A stretch of 64,000 nucleotides of DNA from Nannocystis pusilla (lineage in GTDB: Bacteria > Myxococcota_A > Polyangia > Nannocystales > Nannocystaceae), in NCBI RefSeq assembly GCF_020073745.1, contig NZ_JAIRAU010000024.1, positions 1 to 64,000 of the forward strand. Direction: 5' to 3'. Position numbers and translations under genes: made by a program. The notes beneath the pieces are model-generated. The model ran no database searches. It saw only the letters and a list, made by a program, of their open reading frames with translations, and was not told the DNA's origin. This document shows, piece after piece, positions 37,037 through 47,211 of this stretch (position 1 is the stretch's first letter; each line of letters opens with the position of its first letter).

Positions 37037-38017
37037 TCACTCGGCCAGCGCGAGGGCGGGGCCGCCCGGCTCGTCGAGCAGCTGGCGCAGCGGGACGGCG
37101 GTGCTGTAGCGGTGGCGCCGGACGTGCGCGCCGGCGCAGGTCAGCACGGCGTCCCAGCGGCGCGCCCACAGGTCGGCGTCGATGCCGTCGCGCACGCTCT
37201 GGACCAGCGCGATCTCGAGGCCGACCAGGCCCTTCGGCAGCCATGATGCTTCGGGACATGTCCCCGAGGACCTGTAGGCGCGCTCGAACTTGTCGAGCTG
37301 CTTGCGCTCGCCGGCCTGGCTGGCCTCGAGGTCCGACAGCACGACGACGGTGGTCCGCTGCGGCTCGCGCCGCACCGGCGGCAGGTCGGCCAGCTTGGTG
37401 AAGAAGGCCAGGAGCGAGGTGCCGGGCCTGGGGGTGTAGGCGGCGGCCTGGTCGCGCCAGCCGTGGATCCGCACGGCCCGCTCCTCCTGCAGGCGGGTGC
37501 GCCGGGCCTCCTCGACGCCGTTGAGCTCGGCGACGCGGAGGGTCTGGGCGGCCTCGAGCTGCTCGACGCACTTCTGCTGGAACAGGCTGTCGGGCTTGCA
37601 GCCGGGGCACAGCACCGGCTCGGAGGCCCAGCGCGCGCCGAACTCTCCTGGCTCGAAGGGCATGTCGGGGGTGGTCGAGCGGTCGCTGCGGTCGGTGATC
37701 AGCAGGACGCCGACGCCCGACTCGGGCTCGAGGGTGGCGGCGTAGGCGACGGCGGCGTCGAGCTGGACGTCGGCGAGCTCGCCGTTGCTGCCGCTGCGGT
37801 CGACGCCGAACACGATGTTGCGGGCCGGGCGGTCGTCGGGTCGGCTCGCGGGGCCGAACTCGGCGTAGGCCTTGCCGAGGCGCTGGACGCACGGGGGGCG
37901 CCAGTCGTCGGTCCGGGTCGCGGGCTGCAGGCCCGACTGCCACCACAACAGGCCGCCGAGCAGGGCGCCGCCGAGCAGCAGGCCGCCGAGGGCGGCGAGG
38001 GGTTGAAGCTGGCTCAC
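37037..38017 (-). CDS. VWA-like membrane-anchored protein
   Basis: 326 residues from a GTG at 38017 with GGAGGT five bases upstream; the GTG overlaps the stop of the next gene (GTGA). The N-terminal helix ALGGLLLGGALLGGLLWW anchors it. NIVFGVDRSGSNGELADVQLDAAVAYA has the DxSxS MIDAS of von Willebrand A domains; GVGVLLITDRSD and VVVLSDLEAS are further strands of that fold. A CPGC motif lies mid-domain. Perfect 12-bp palindrome GGGACATGTCCC (37253-37264) is read in frame in a C-terminal loop (SSGTCPEAS). Confidence 0.8.
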   Translation of the reverse strand: MSQLQPLAALGGLLLGGALLGGLLWWQSGLQPATRTDDWRPPCVQRLGKAYAEFGPASRPDDRPARNIVFGVDRSGSNGELADVQLDAAVAYAATLEPESGVGVLLITDRSDRSTTPDMPFEPGEFGARWASEPVLCPGCKPDSLFQQKCVEQLEAAQTLRVAELNGVEEARRTRLQEERAVRIHGWRDQAAAYTPRPGTSLLAFFTKLADLPPVRREPQRTTVVVLSDLEASQAGERKQLDKFERAYRSSGTCPEASWLPKGLVGLEIALVQSVRDGIDADLWARRWDAVLTCAGAHVRRHRYSTAVPLRQLLDEPGGPALALAE

Positions 38018-39087
38018 GGGACACCTCCGGTCATCTGCAGCGGGGCGTGCGGGGGGCTGGCGGGCGGCTCCTCGGCGGCCTGCAGGACCTCGACGGGGAG
38101 GGCGAGCGCGGCGGCGCCGTCTTCGTGGCCGAGGATCGTGGCGATGACGTCGTCGAGGGCCGACCACACGGCGACGAGCAGGCCGAGGGCGAGCACGAGG
38201 GCGATCGCGGGCGCGCCGAGGGCGATCGCGGCGAGCCACACGACGGCGAGCACGGCGATCCGCGGGAGGGCGGAGATCAGGCGCAGGACGCCGAGGCGCG
38301 CCAGCCAGCCGTCCATGGCGCCGACGAGCAGGCCGCCGGTGTGCGCGGCGACCCACGGCACGGCGAGGCCGAAGCCGATGAAGATGATGTTGCTGACCAT
38401 GATCGAGGAGCCGACCAGGCCCTGCTCGGCGAGCACGAGGCCGCGCGAGGCGGCCAGCGCGGCGTCGAAGGCCGAGGCGCCGCCGAGCACGAACCACCGC
38501 AAGGTGCTGCCGCCGCCGCGGATGGTGTCGAACACGCCGAACCACACCTCGAGCACGGCCTTGAAGGCGGCGACGGCGACGTAGAACGACCACTCGGCGG
38601 CCCCGGGCGAGAGCAGGCCGAACAGGTCGAAGCGGTAGGGCGGCTCGGGGAAGACGTCGCGCAGCAGCAAGGTGGTGAGGACGACGTCGAGGGCGGTGAG
38701 GCCGAGGCCGGCGACGAGGGCGATCCGCTCGCCGAGCCGCATCGGCGGGCTGTGCGGATCGGCGGCCGGCGCTCGCGGCCACAGCCGCAGGCTGAGCCGC
38801 CACACGCCCTCGCCGGCGCCGACGAGCAGGCCGCGCAGGCTGCGGTGCCAGCCGAGCTGGACGCGCCGCAGCAAGGCGGCGAGCAGGAGGAAGCCGAACG
38901 CGAGCAGGGCGAACAGGCCGGCGCCGCGGACCGCCTGGCTGCCGGCGTCGGCCGGCGGCGGCAGCCACACGGCGAGGCCGAGGACGCTCAGGGCCGCGAG
39001 GCCGACCGCGAGCGTCAAGGTCCGCGTGCGTCGCTGGGCAGTGATGGGGCCGGGCGGGCCGGCGGTGCTGGAAGGAGTCGTGGTCAT
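38014..39087 (-). CDS. Multi-pass membrane protein, partner of the VWA-like protein
   Basis: 357 residues from the ATG at 39087, with a GAGGA site upstream. At least six hydrophobic helices: TLAVGLAALSVLGLAVWLP, AGLFALLAFGFLLLAALL, IALVAGLGLTALDVVLTTLLL, a central pair around SIMVSNIIFIGFGLAVPWVAA, and IAVLAVVWLAAIALGAPAIALVLALGLLVAVW. No transporter or enzyme motif recognised. Translational coupling to the VWA-like gene suggests a membrane complex, by analogy with MoxR/BatA-type systems, but no ATPase partner is adjacent. Confidence 0.72.
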   Translation of the reverse strand: MTTTPSSTAGPPGPITAQRRTRTLTLAVGLAALSVLGLAVWLPPPADAGSQAVRGAGLFALLAFGFLLLAALLRRVQLGWHRSLRGLLVGAGEGVWRLSLRLWPRAPAADPHSPPMRLGERIALVAGLGLTALDVVLTTLLLRDVFPEPPYRFDLFGLLSPGAAEWSFYVAVAAFKAVLEVWFGVFDTIRGGGSTLRWFVLGGASAFDAALAASRGLVLAEQGLVGSSIMVSNIIFIGFGLAVPWVAAHTGGLLVGAMDGWLARLGVLRLISALPRIAVLAVVWLAAIALGAPAIALVLALGLLVAVWSALDDVIATILGHEDGAAALALPVEVLQAAEEPPASPPHAPLQMTGGVP

Positions 39088-39150
39088 GCTGGCAGTCCTC
39101 CGACGCGCGGACGGCCCGCGCCCAGGCCCTCTCGCGCGCGTCACAGTGAG

Positions 39151-39166
39151 ATGTCCCATCGGACAT
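39151..39166. repeat. Dispersed palindrome upstream of an operon
   Basis: ATGTCC-CATC-GGACAT, 6-bp stem, 64 bp before the start of the membrane-protein gene. A second copy, TGTCT-CGAA-GGACA, lies at 39278-39291 after the HNH gene. Confidence 0.7.
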
Positions 39167-39309
39167 GCTCTGAAAATCATGCGGCTCGCGCCCCCACGGG
39201 CGCGGCCGGAGGTTGCACGCGCGAGCGGGTCGCGGTTATTCCGGGCGCCGGCGAGCGGCACGGCGGTCGGAATCAAGTGTCTCGAAGGACAGGCCGGAAC
39301 TGCGCCGGG

Positions 39310-39747
39310 TCAGGCGCCGTCGTCGGCCTCGCGGCCCTCGGCTGGCGCCAGCGGCGGGAGGTCGAGCCACTCCGGCGGCGGTCGCATGCGCGCGGCCCGG
39401 CGCTCCTGCAGGGTGGCGATGACTTTCTGCAGCGTGGGGTCGTGCCACGGGCGGTCGTCGAGGCGGTGGCCCTTGCCGTAGTTGCAGCGGTTGCAGGCGA
39501 TCGCCAGGTTGGCGATCGCGTCGGTGCCGCCGTGGGCCCGCGGGACGATGTGCTCGATCGAGGCGGAGGTCAGGGGGGCGCCGTCCTCGGTGATCGTGTG
39601 GCGGGTGTTGCAGTGGATGCACTTGCCGGTGAGCACGGGTCGCCCGTCGGCCGCGACGGCGCGCTCGAAGGTGCGATCGGTGGCGGCGCACCACAGCAAG
39701 AGCCGCTGCGTCCGACGCGAGCTGCCGCGACCGCCCCTGGTCCTCAT
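39310..39747 (-). CDS. HNH endonuclease
   Basis: 145 residues. The HNH core is clear: CIHCNTRHTITEDGAPLTSASIEHIVPRAHGGTDAIANLAIACNRCNYGKGH, with two CxxC zinc knuckles (CIHC, CNRC), the EHIVPRAHGG His and the N of LAIACNRCN. Free-standing HNH proteins can be repair, restriction or homing nucleases; no partner methylase is present. Its ATG overlaps the stop of the inositol monophosphatase gene by four bases, so it is co-translated with a metabolic enzyme, an unusual pairing. Confidence 0.9.
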   Translation of the reverse strand: MRTRGGRGSSRRTQRLLLWCAATDRTFERAVAADGRPVLTGKCIHCNTRHTITEDGAPLTSASIEHIVPRAHGGTDAIANLAIACNRCNYGKGHRLDDRPWHDPTLQKVIATLQERRAARMRPPPEWLDLPPLAPAEGREADDGA

Positions 39748-40580
39748 GGCGCCTCGATCCGGGCGGCGCGCAGCTCGGCGACGAGGGTCGGCAGGAGCGT
39801 GGGCCCGGCGGCGACGACGTCGGCGCAGCCGAGCCGCCACGCGCTGCCGTCGAGCCGGCGGACCCCGCCGCCCGCCTCCTGGACCAGCAGCGTCCCGGCG
39901 GCCACGTCCCACGGCTGCAGGTGGTACTCCCAGTAGCCGTCGAGCCGCCCGGCGGCGACGTAGGCGAGGTCGAGCGCGGCGCTGCCGGCCCGCCGCACGC
40001 AGCTCACCAGCGGCACCACGCGGCAGAACTCGGCCAGGTTGTCGGTCTCGGTGCTGGCGCGCTGGTACGAGAAGCCGGTGGCGATAAGCGCCTGCTGCAT
40101 GCCGGCCGCGCGCGAGGCGGCCAGGGCGCGTCCGGGCCGGGCGGCCCGCTCGAGCCGGGCGCCCTGGCCGCGCACGGCGACGAAGGTCTCGCCGCGGATC
40201 GGGTCGTGGATCACGCCGAGCCGCGCGCCCTCGTGGTCGCACAGGGCGAGCGAGACGCAGAAGTGCGGGAAGCCGTGGGCGAAGTTGGTGGTGCCGTCGA
40301 GCGGGTCGATCACCCACCGCAGCTCGCCGGGGCCGGGCAGGACGGTGTACTTCGGGTCATGTCCCGAGAGACCGGACTCTTCGGCAAGGAACGAATGGTC
40401 AGGGTGGACGCTGCGCAGGGCCTCGAGCACGACCGCCTCGGCGGCGCGGTCGGCCGAGGTCACGAGGTCGATCGGCGAGCTCTTGGTCTCGACCTCGAAC
40501 ACGCCCTCGAAGTGGCGGAGGAGCACCGCCCCGGCGGCGTGGGCGGCGGCGGTCGCGAGCGCGAGCTCCGGGTCCTGCAT
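39744..40580 (-). CDS. Inositol monophosphatase-family phosphatase
   Basis: 278 residues. Metal-binding signatures are complete: EESG (residues about 68-71), WVIDPLDGTTNFAHGFP (about 90-106) and WDVAAGTLLVQEAGG near the C-terminus. The family dephosphorylates inositol-1-phosphate or related sugar phosphates and PAP. An imperfect palindrome (TCATGTCCCGAGAGACC, about 40358) is read in frame just after EESG as LSGHDPKY, which would lengthen a surface loop. Upstream gene of a pair with the HNH nuclease. Confidence 0.93.
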   Translation of the reverse strand: MQDPELALATAAAHAAGAVLLRHFEGVFEVETKSSPIDLVTSADRAAEAVVLEALRSVHPDHSFLAEESGLSGHDPKYTVLPGPGELRWVIDPLDGTTNFAHGFPHFCVSLALCDHEGARLGVIHDPIRGETFVAVRGQGARLERAARPGRALAASRAAGMQQALIATGFSYQRASTETDNLAEFCRVVPLVSCVRRAGSAALDLAYVAAGRLDGYWEYHLQPWDVAAGTLLVQEAGGGVRRLDGSAWRLGCADVVAAGPTLLPTLVAELRAARIEAP

Positions 40581-40830
40581 GCCGGCTACGTAGCACGCCG
40601 GATCGGTCTGCCGCGCGGAGCCGAGGCCGGCGCGGATCGCCGGGCACGGCGGACGGGAGCGCGCACGTGGCGGCGAGCGCGGCGAAGGGGCCCGCGGCGG
40701 CTGCGCGGGGCATGGCGGGCCGAAGCCCCCGCTCGTGGCTGGCGCGCGGCGCGCGGCGCCGGCCCCCGGTCGCCGGCGCGCGCGCGTCCCCTCGCCGGGC
40801 GGTCGCGCTGCCAGCCGCAACTCGGTCTGT

Positions 40831-40836
40831 TACGCT
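40831..40836 (+). promoter_or_regulatory. Putative -10 box of a leaderless promoter
   Basis: TACGCT, seven bases before the GTG at 40844. The whole context (GTTACGCTCGCG) nearly repeats that before the gene at 7096 (GTTACCCTCGCG). Confidence 0.55.
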
Positions 40837-40843
40837 CGCGCCG

Positions 40844-43450
<2,607 letters not shown>

Positions 43451-43506
43451 CCGGCGCGAACTCGCCCCGCGTTCCCAGGTCGTGCTAGGAAGGGGTGAGG
43501 TTCGAC

Positions 43507-45141
43507 ATGGACACGCTCTATGAGCTGCTGCTGTTCCCCAACCGAGCCGAAGATCTCGACCAGTACCAGACGTACGATGTCGACTTAGAGCACTGGAAGG
43601 CGCTGTCCACCGAGTTCCGCGAGGTCTTTCGCGCGGTCTACGAGCGAGGGTCCAGCGCGGTGCTGCTCGTCCACGGGGCGCAAGGTACGGGTAAGACCCT
43701 GTTCAGCAAGCGCCTGGCTCAGGACTTCGGACGCGCGTTGCAGGGAGCCCGCGAACCCGACAGCGAGAACTTGTGGCACACCCTGGTCGGGGATACGCCG
43801 CCGAAATGGTCCACGATCGAGACTGCGACCCAGGGCTCGCGACTGCACCGCGTCGACCCGGTGAACGGGTGGTTGACCGCGCAACGGGCGATGGCCACGA
43901 ACGACAAGAGCCGCGTCCGCGTGTTCATCCTCGATGATGCGCACAAGGACGTGTTCGTGTGCGAATGGGCCGGCCTGTCGCGCGAGGCGTACCTCCGGTT
44001 CAAGGCCGACAAGTCGGAAGGAGTGGTCCTCGAGTCCGTGGCGCAGAAGCTGGTGGAAGACTGCCGGGGTGATTTCCGGCGCAGCATCTTCCTTCTGCTC
44101 TCGAACGATGCCGCGCAGATGAAGGCGTTGAAGGCCCAGATCGACCGATCGCACGTCGGTCTCGCCAAGGTGCTCGAGCTGCCCTTGCCGGCGCCGGAGA
44201 TCAAGGAGAAGATCATCCGGAAGAACACCAACCGGCTGAACCGAATGAGCTACTGGTGTTGCCTCGACGCCGCAGGGAAGGAGGAGAGGTGTTCTCTGTG
44301 GGACGTCCTGATGGCGTCCGACAAGGGCTTCACCGAATCTTTCGTGGCGGTGGACCGGGCGCTTCGCAGCGGCGAGACGCGGCGTGCCGGGCGGCCCGCG
44401 AACCGCAACCTCCTCACCTTCGTGACGCTCGGTGCACCGCCGAGCACGGTCCGGAGTTTCGTGGACGACTTCGAGTTGACCGCGGACGAGCACTTTCGCG
44501 GTGATCACCTCGGCGTGTGGTTGATGCGCGAGCAGTGGGCATCGAAGTTGTACATGGCGAACGATCCGCAGATGTTCCGGCGGGTTCGCATGCTGGAGTC
44601 GGAATTTGCCCTGCGCTGGGTGGCGCTCGACATGAAGGCCACCGCGCTGCTTTGCGAGCGGCCGCAGAGCTTTCTCTCCCTCGTCAACCAGAAACCGCTC
44701 GTGCAGTCGCTCCTCGACATCGTCCGGTTCTTGCCGTCGATCGCCAAGCCGGAGGAAGTGAAGAAGCACGGCGCCGTCTGCACGGCCCTCGACGAGGCCA
44801 TCCAGCGGGATGCGAGCCTCGACATCGCCGATTTCACGCGCAAGTTCATGGAGATGGGCCAGTCCAGGAGCCGGCTCTACGAGCCTGCGCTGGGCCAGTT
44901 GCTCGGCTCGTACAGTCGCGGATTGGCCGCGTTCCCCGCGCTGCGGCCCGACTTCATCGTCGAGGAGTATCGGCCCTGTGCCGTCACTGCGGCGAAGGAC
45001 CACGACGGCATCAAGGACGCCATCAAGCGGAGTTGCCACGTGATCGAGTTCACCGCACACGTGCAGAATGACATGCGCGGGCTCAAGGAGTACTTGCTCG
45101 GCAAGGTCGAGCGTTACGCGGTGTTGCTCGAGTCGGTCTGA
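43507..45141 (+). CDS. Orphan P-loop ATPase (STAND/AAA-like), accessory
   Basis: 544 residues from the ATG at 43507, with GGTGAGG as ribosome site; a GTG at 43495 is the alternative. Walker A GAQGTGKT (residues 57-64) and Walker B VFILDDAH (Asp143/144) are intact. Between them is a region containing GDTPPKWSTIE. The C-terminal 300 residues are helical with no recognised domain (MLESEFALRWVALDMKATALL..., PSIAKPEEVKKHGAVCTALDEAI). Base composition is clearly less GC-biased at third positions than any neighbour, with codons such as TTG, AAG and GAT more frequent. It contains no palindrome repeats, suggesting recent acquisition. Function unknown. Confidence 0.75.
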   Translation: MDTLYELLLFPNRAEDLDQYQTYDVDLEHWKALSTEFREVFRAVYERGSSAVLLVHGAQGTGKTLFSKRLAQDFGRALQGAREPDSENLWHTLVGDTPPKWSTIETATQGSRLHRVDPVNGWLTAQRAMATNDKSRVRVFILDDAHKDVFVCEWAGLSREAYLRFKADKSEGVVLESVAQKLVEDCRGDFRRSIFLLLSNDAAQMKALKAQIDRSHVGLAKVLELPLPAPEIKEKIIRKNTNRLNRMSYWCCLDAAGKEERCSLWDVLMASDKGFTESFVAVDRALRSGETRRAGRPANRNLLTFVTLGAPPSTVRSFVDDFELTADEHFRGDHLGVWLMREQWASKLYMANDPQMFRRVRMLESEFALRWVALDMKATALLCERPQSFLSLVNQKPLVQSLLDIVRFLPSIAKPEEVKKHGAVCTALDEAIQRDASLDIADFTRKFMEMGQSRSRLYEPALGQLLGSYSRGLAAFPALRPDFIVEEYRPCAVTAAKDHDGIKDAIKRSCHVIEFTAHVQNDMRGLKEYLLGKVERYAVLLESV

Positions 45142-45150
45142 GGGCGAGGG

Positions 45151-45876
45151 TCAGTTGCCGGCCTCGCACTCGTCGGGGCCGAAGGCGAAGCAGGCGCCGA
45201 AGCTGCCGCGGGTGGTGCAGTGCTTGATGCACACCGCCCCCTCGCCGCACACGTCGCCCGACCACTCGAGGCAGGTGCCGCCGCCGTCGCGCGAGGCGCA
45301 GCGGCGCGCGCACGCGGCCGAGGGGCCGCACACGTCCTGGCCCCACGAGGTGCAGTCGCCGTGGGTCGAGCGCGTCAGGCAGCGCTGGGTGCAGACCATG
45401 CCGGGGCCGCATACGTCGGCGCCGTAGGCCATGCAGGTGCCGTTCTGGGCCCGCTGCACGCAGTGCTTGGCGCACTTGTAGCGGGTGCCGCAGGCGTCGC
45501 GGTCGTAGGCGATGCAGGTGCCGTCGGTGCCGCGCTCCTTGCACCGCACGGCGCAGGCGAAGGCCTCGCCGCAGGCGTCGGCGCCCCAGGTGTGGCAGTC
45601 GCCGTAGGTGCTGCGGACGGCGCAGTCCTTGGCGCACACGGCGTCGGCGGCGCAGAAGTCCTGGCCGTAGGTGACGCACTCGCCCTGCGCGTCGCGCCCC
45701 TCGCAGGCGAACACGCAGCGCAGCTGGTCGGCGACGCACGAGCCGCGCGCGCAGGTGAATCCGCCCGGGCAATCGCCCGGCTTCTGACACCCGCCCGCGC
45801 GTGAATCGCCGACCGGCACGAGGCCGACGAACAGGCCGAGGAAGAACGCCGCCACCAGAGATCCGCGAAGCGCCAC
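45151..45876 (-). CDS. Secreted protein of seven 27-residue Cys repeats
   Basis: 241 residues from a GTG. Signal peptide: LVAAFFLGLFVGLVPVGDSRA. After a Cys-rich cap (CQKPGDCPGGFTCARGSC) come seven units of exactly 27 residues, each C-x3-C-x8-C-x7-C with G-x-C and W/Y-G-x-D-x-C inside. Examples: CAKDCAVRSTYGDC, CTQRCLTRSTHGDC, CIKHCTTRGSFGAC. Four Cys per unit suggest two disulfides each. Not the DUF4215 repeat of the gene at 35006. I do not recognise the family. Probably a rod-like extracellular protein. Its stop is nine bases from that of the convergent ATPase gene. Confidence 0.82.
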   Translation of the reverse strand: MALRGSLVAAFFLGLFVGLVPVGDSRAGGCQKPGDCPGGFTCARGSCVADQLRCVFACEGRDAQGECVTYGQDFCAADAVCAKDCAVRSTYGDCHTWGADACGEAFACAVRCKERGTDGTCIAYDRDACGTRYKCAKHCVQRAQNGTCMAYGADVCGPGMVCTQRCLTRSTHGDCTSWGQDVCGPSAACARRCASRDGGGTCLEWSGDVCGEGAVCIKHCTTRGSFGACFAFGPDECEAGN

Positions 45877-46243
45877 GGGTGCAGCGTAGCAGGCCGCAGG
45901 ACAGGTTCACGCGCGGGCGAGGGCGCCCGTGCCGCGTGAGCGGCGCAGTGGCACGGCCCGGCCCCGGACGTCGGGAGCTCGAGCGGCCGCGAGGATCCGT
46001 CGATCCGTCCTCGCGCCGCAGATCCGGCAGGCTGGCAAGCGCGAGGAGGGCGGATATCGGCCAGCCAGGCTCGAAATGCCCCGGTCGCGGCACTGGTGGG
46101 GATCGCGGTGCCCAGATTGACTTATAAAAAATCAAGACTGCGGGTCGCTGTATTGCGATCGACAGGGCGGCTCGCGGCCGGCGCTGCTCTTGCGAATCCC
46201 GGCCGGACCTGAATGTCGACAGTGACTCGGGCCGTCGGCCGCT
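45877..46243. other. 367-bp intergenic region with an AT island
   Basis: No gene supported. It holds the leaderless -10 box of the Cys-repeat gene and a strikingly AT-rich stretch, TTGACTTATAAAAAATCAAG at about 46119-46138, an imperfect inverted repeat that could be a promoter or the terminator of the acyltransferase operon. Confidence 0.5.
45883..45888 (-). promoter_or_regulatory. Putative -10 box of a leaderless promoter
   Basis: TACGCT on the minus strand, six bases before the GTG at 45876. Confidence 0.55.
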
Positions 46244-47119
46244 TCAGGTCTGCGGCAATTGAGCGACCGGGGCGGCGGCAAGCGCCGAGGCGTCGCGTTC
46301 GCGCAGCATCTCGACGAAGCGGACCTCGTAGGCGGCCCGCAGCTCGCGGTTGAGCTGGCGCGGGTCGAGGTCGCGGCCGGCGGTCTCGATCACCGGGAAG
46401 AACTCGACGCGGTACATGCCGCGGCGCTCGGGGACCTCGTACCAGGGCTGGTGCTTCATCAACATCGGCGGGTTGACCGAGATGAATGCGGGGACGATCG
46501 GGACGCCGGCGCGCACGGCGGCCTCGACCGCGCCGCGGCGGAAGCGTCGCATCTTGCGCTCCCACGAGCGCGACGCCTCGGGGAAGATCACCAGCGGGCG
46601 GCCGGACTGCAGGTGGGCGACCATGCGATCGACGACCGCGGGCATGTCGCCGTCGGAGGCTGTCTCTTGCGACATGTCCAACGTGCCCTCCGCGGAGGGC
46701 GACAGCGCGGCGCTGCGGTCGGTCCCGGGGATGTGGCCGGCATAGCGCATCAGCACGCGCAGCATCCACGAGCTGTACCAGTGCGGCTTGACCACCGAGG
46801 CGAGGCCGGGCGACAGACCCATGAGGATGAGGGTGTCGATCAGCGACGGGTGGTTGGCGATGACGACGTAACCGCCGCTGCGCGGGAAGTCGGGCGGGAG
46901 CTCGGGGCGGGTGTAGCCGACCAGCCGCACCAGGTGCAGGAACTGCATGAAGCCGCGGTAGACGCCGCAGATCGCGTTGTCCATGCGCCGCCGCTTGGCC
47001 TCCGGCGTGCCCGGCCAAAACGCCAGGAGCGGCAGCGCCAGCCAGCCGACGATGCAGCCGAACGAGAAGAAGCCGAAGAACGCGAAGGCGGTCAGGGGGA
47101 TGCGCAGGAACTTGGGCAC
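46244..47119 (-). CDS. 1-acyl-glycerol-3-phosphate acyltransferase-like (PlsC/ApeD-type)
   Basis: 291 residues from a GTG. An N-terminal membrane segment (LTAFAFFGFFSFGCIVGWLALPLLAF) precedes the acyltransferase domain: NHPSLID (HX4D block I), PHWYSSWMLRVLMRYAGHIPG, FPEAS in place of the usual FPEGT (block III), and VPIVPAFI (block IV). About 15 residues around DMSQETASDGDMP are palindrome-encoded (46661-46674) and lie in a loop before block III. Last gene of a fatty-acid-like block. In aryl-polyene clusters a PlsC-type enzyme attaches the polyene to a lipid. Confidence 0.87.
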   Translation of the reverse strand: MPKFLRIPLTAFAFFGFFSFGCIVGWLALPLLAFWPGTPEAKRRRMDNAICGVYRGFMQFLHLVRLVGYTRPELPPDFPRSGGYVVIANHPSLIDTLILMGLSPGLASVVKPHWYSSWMLRVLMRYAGHIPGTDRSAALSPSAEGTLDMSQETASDGDMPAVVDRMVAHLQSGRPLVIFPEASRSWERKMRRFRRGAVEAAVRAGVPIVPAFISVNPPMLMKHQPWYEVPERRGMYRVEFFPVIETAGRDLDPRQLNRELRAAYEVRFVEMLRERDASALAAAPVAQLPQT

Positions 47120-47211
47120 GCGAGGGGACTGCCTACTGTAGTCGCTGGCGAGGCCGCTGAGGAGGCCGCGCGGGGGCGCTCGCGGCCGAACAGCGCAACG
47201 GGCTGCGCGGG

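Noticed and set aside
43585..45060. A 491-residue minus-strand frame opposite the P-loop ATPase
   Set aside because: Long antisense frames arise easily in this GC-rich DNA. The plus-strand reading has clean Walker motifs, while the minus reading shows no domain and a biased Arg/Gly/His composition.
46119..46138. TTGACTTATAAA as a strong promoter of an unannotated gene
   Set aside because: No plausible reading frame follows on either strand, and the spacing of the two hexamers does not fit a sigma-70 promoter.
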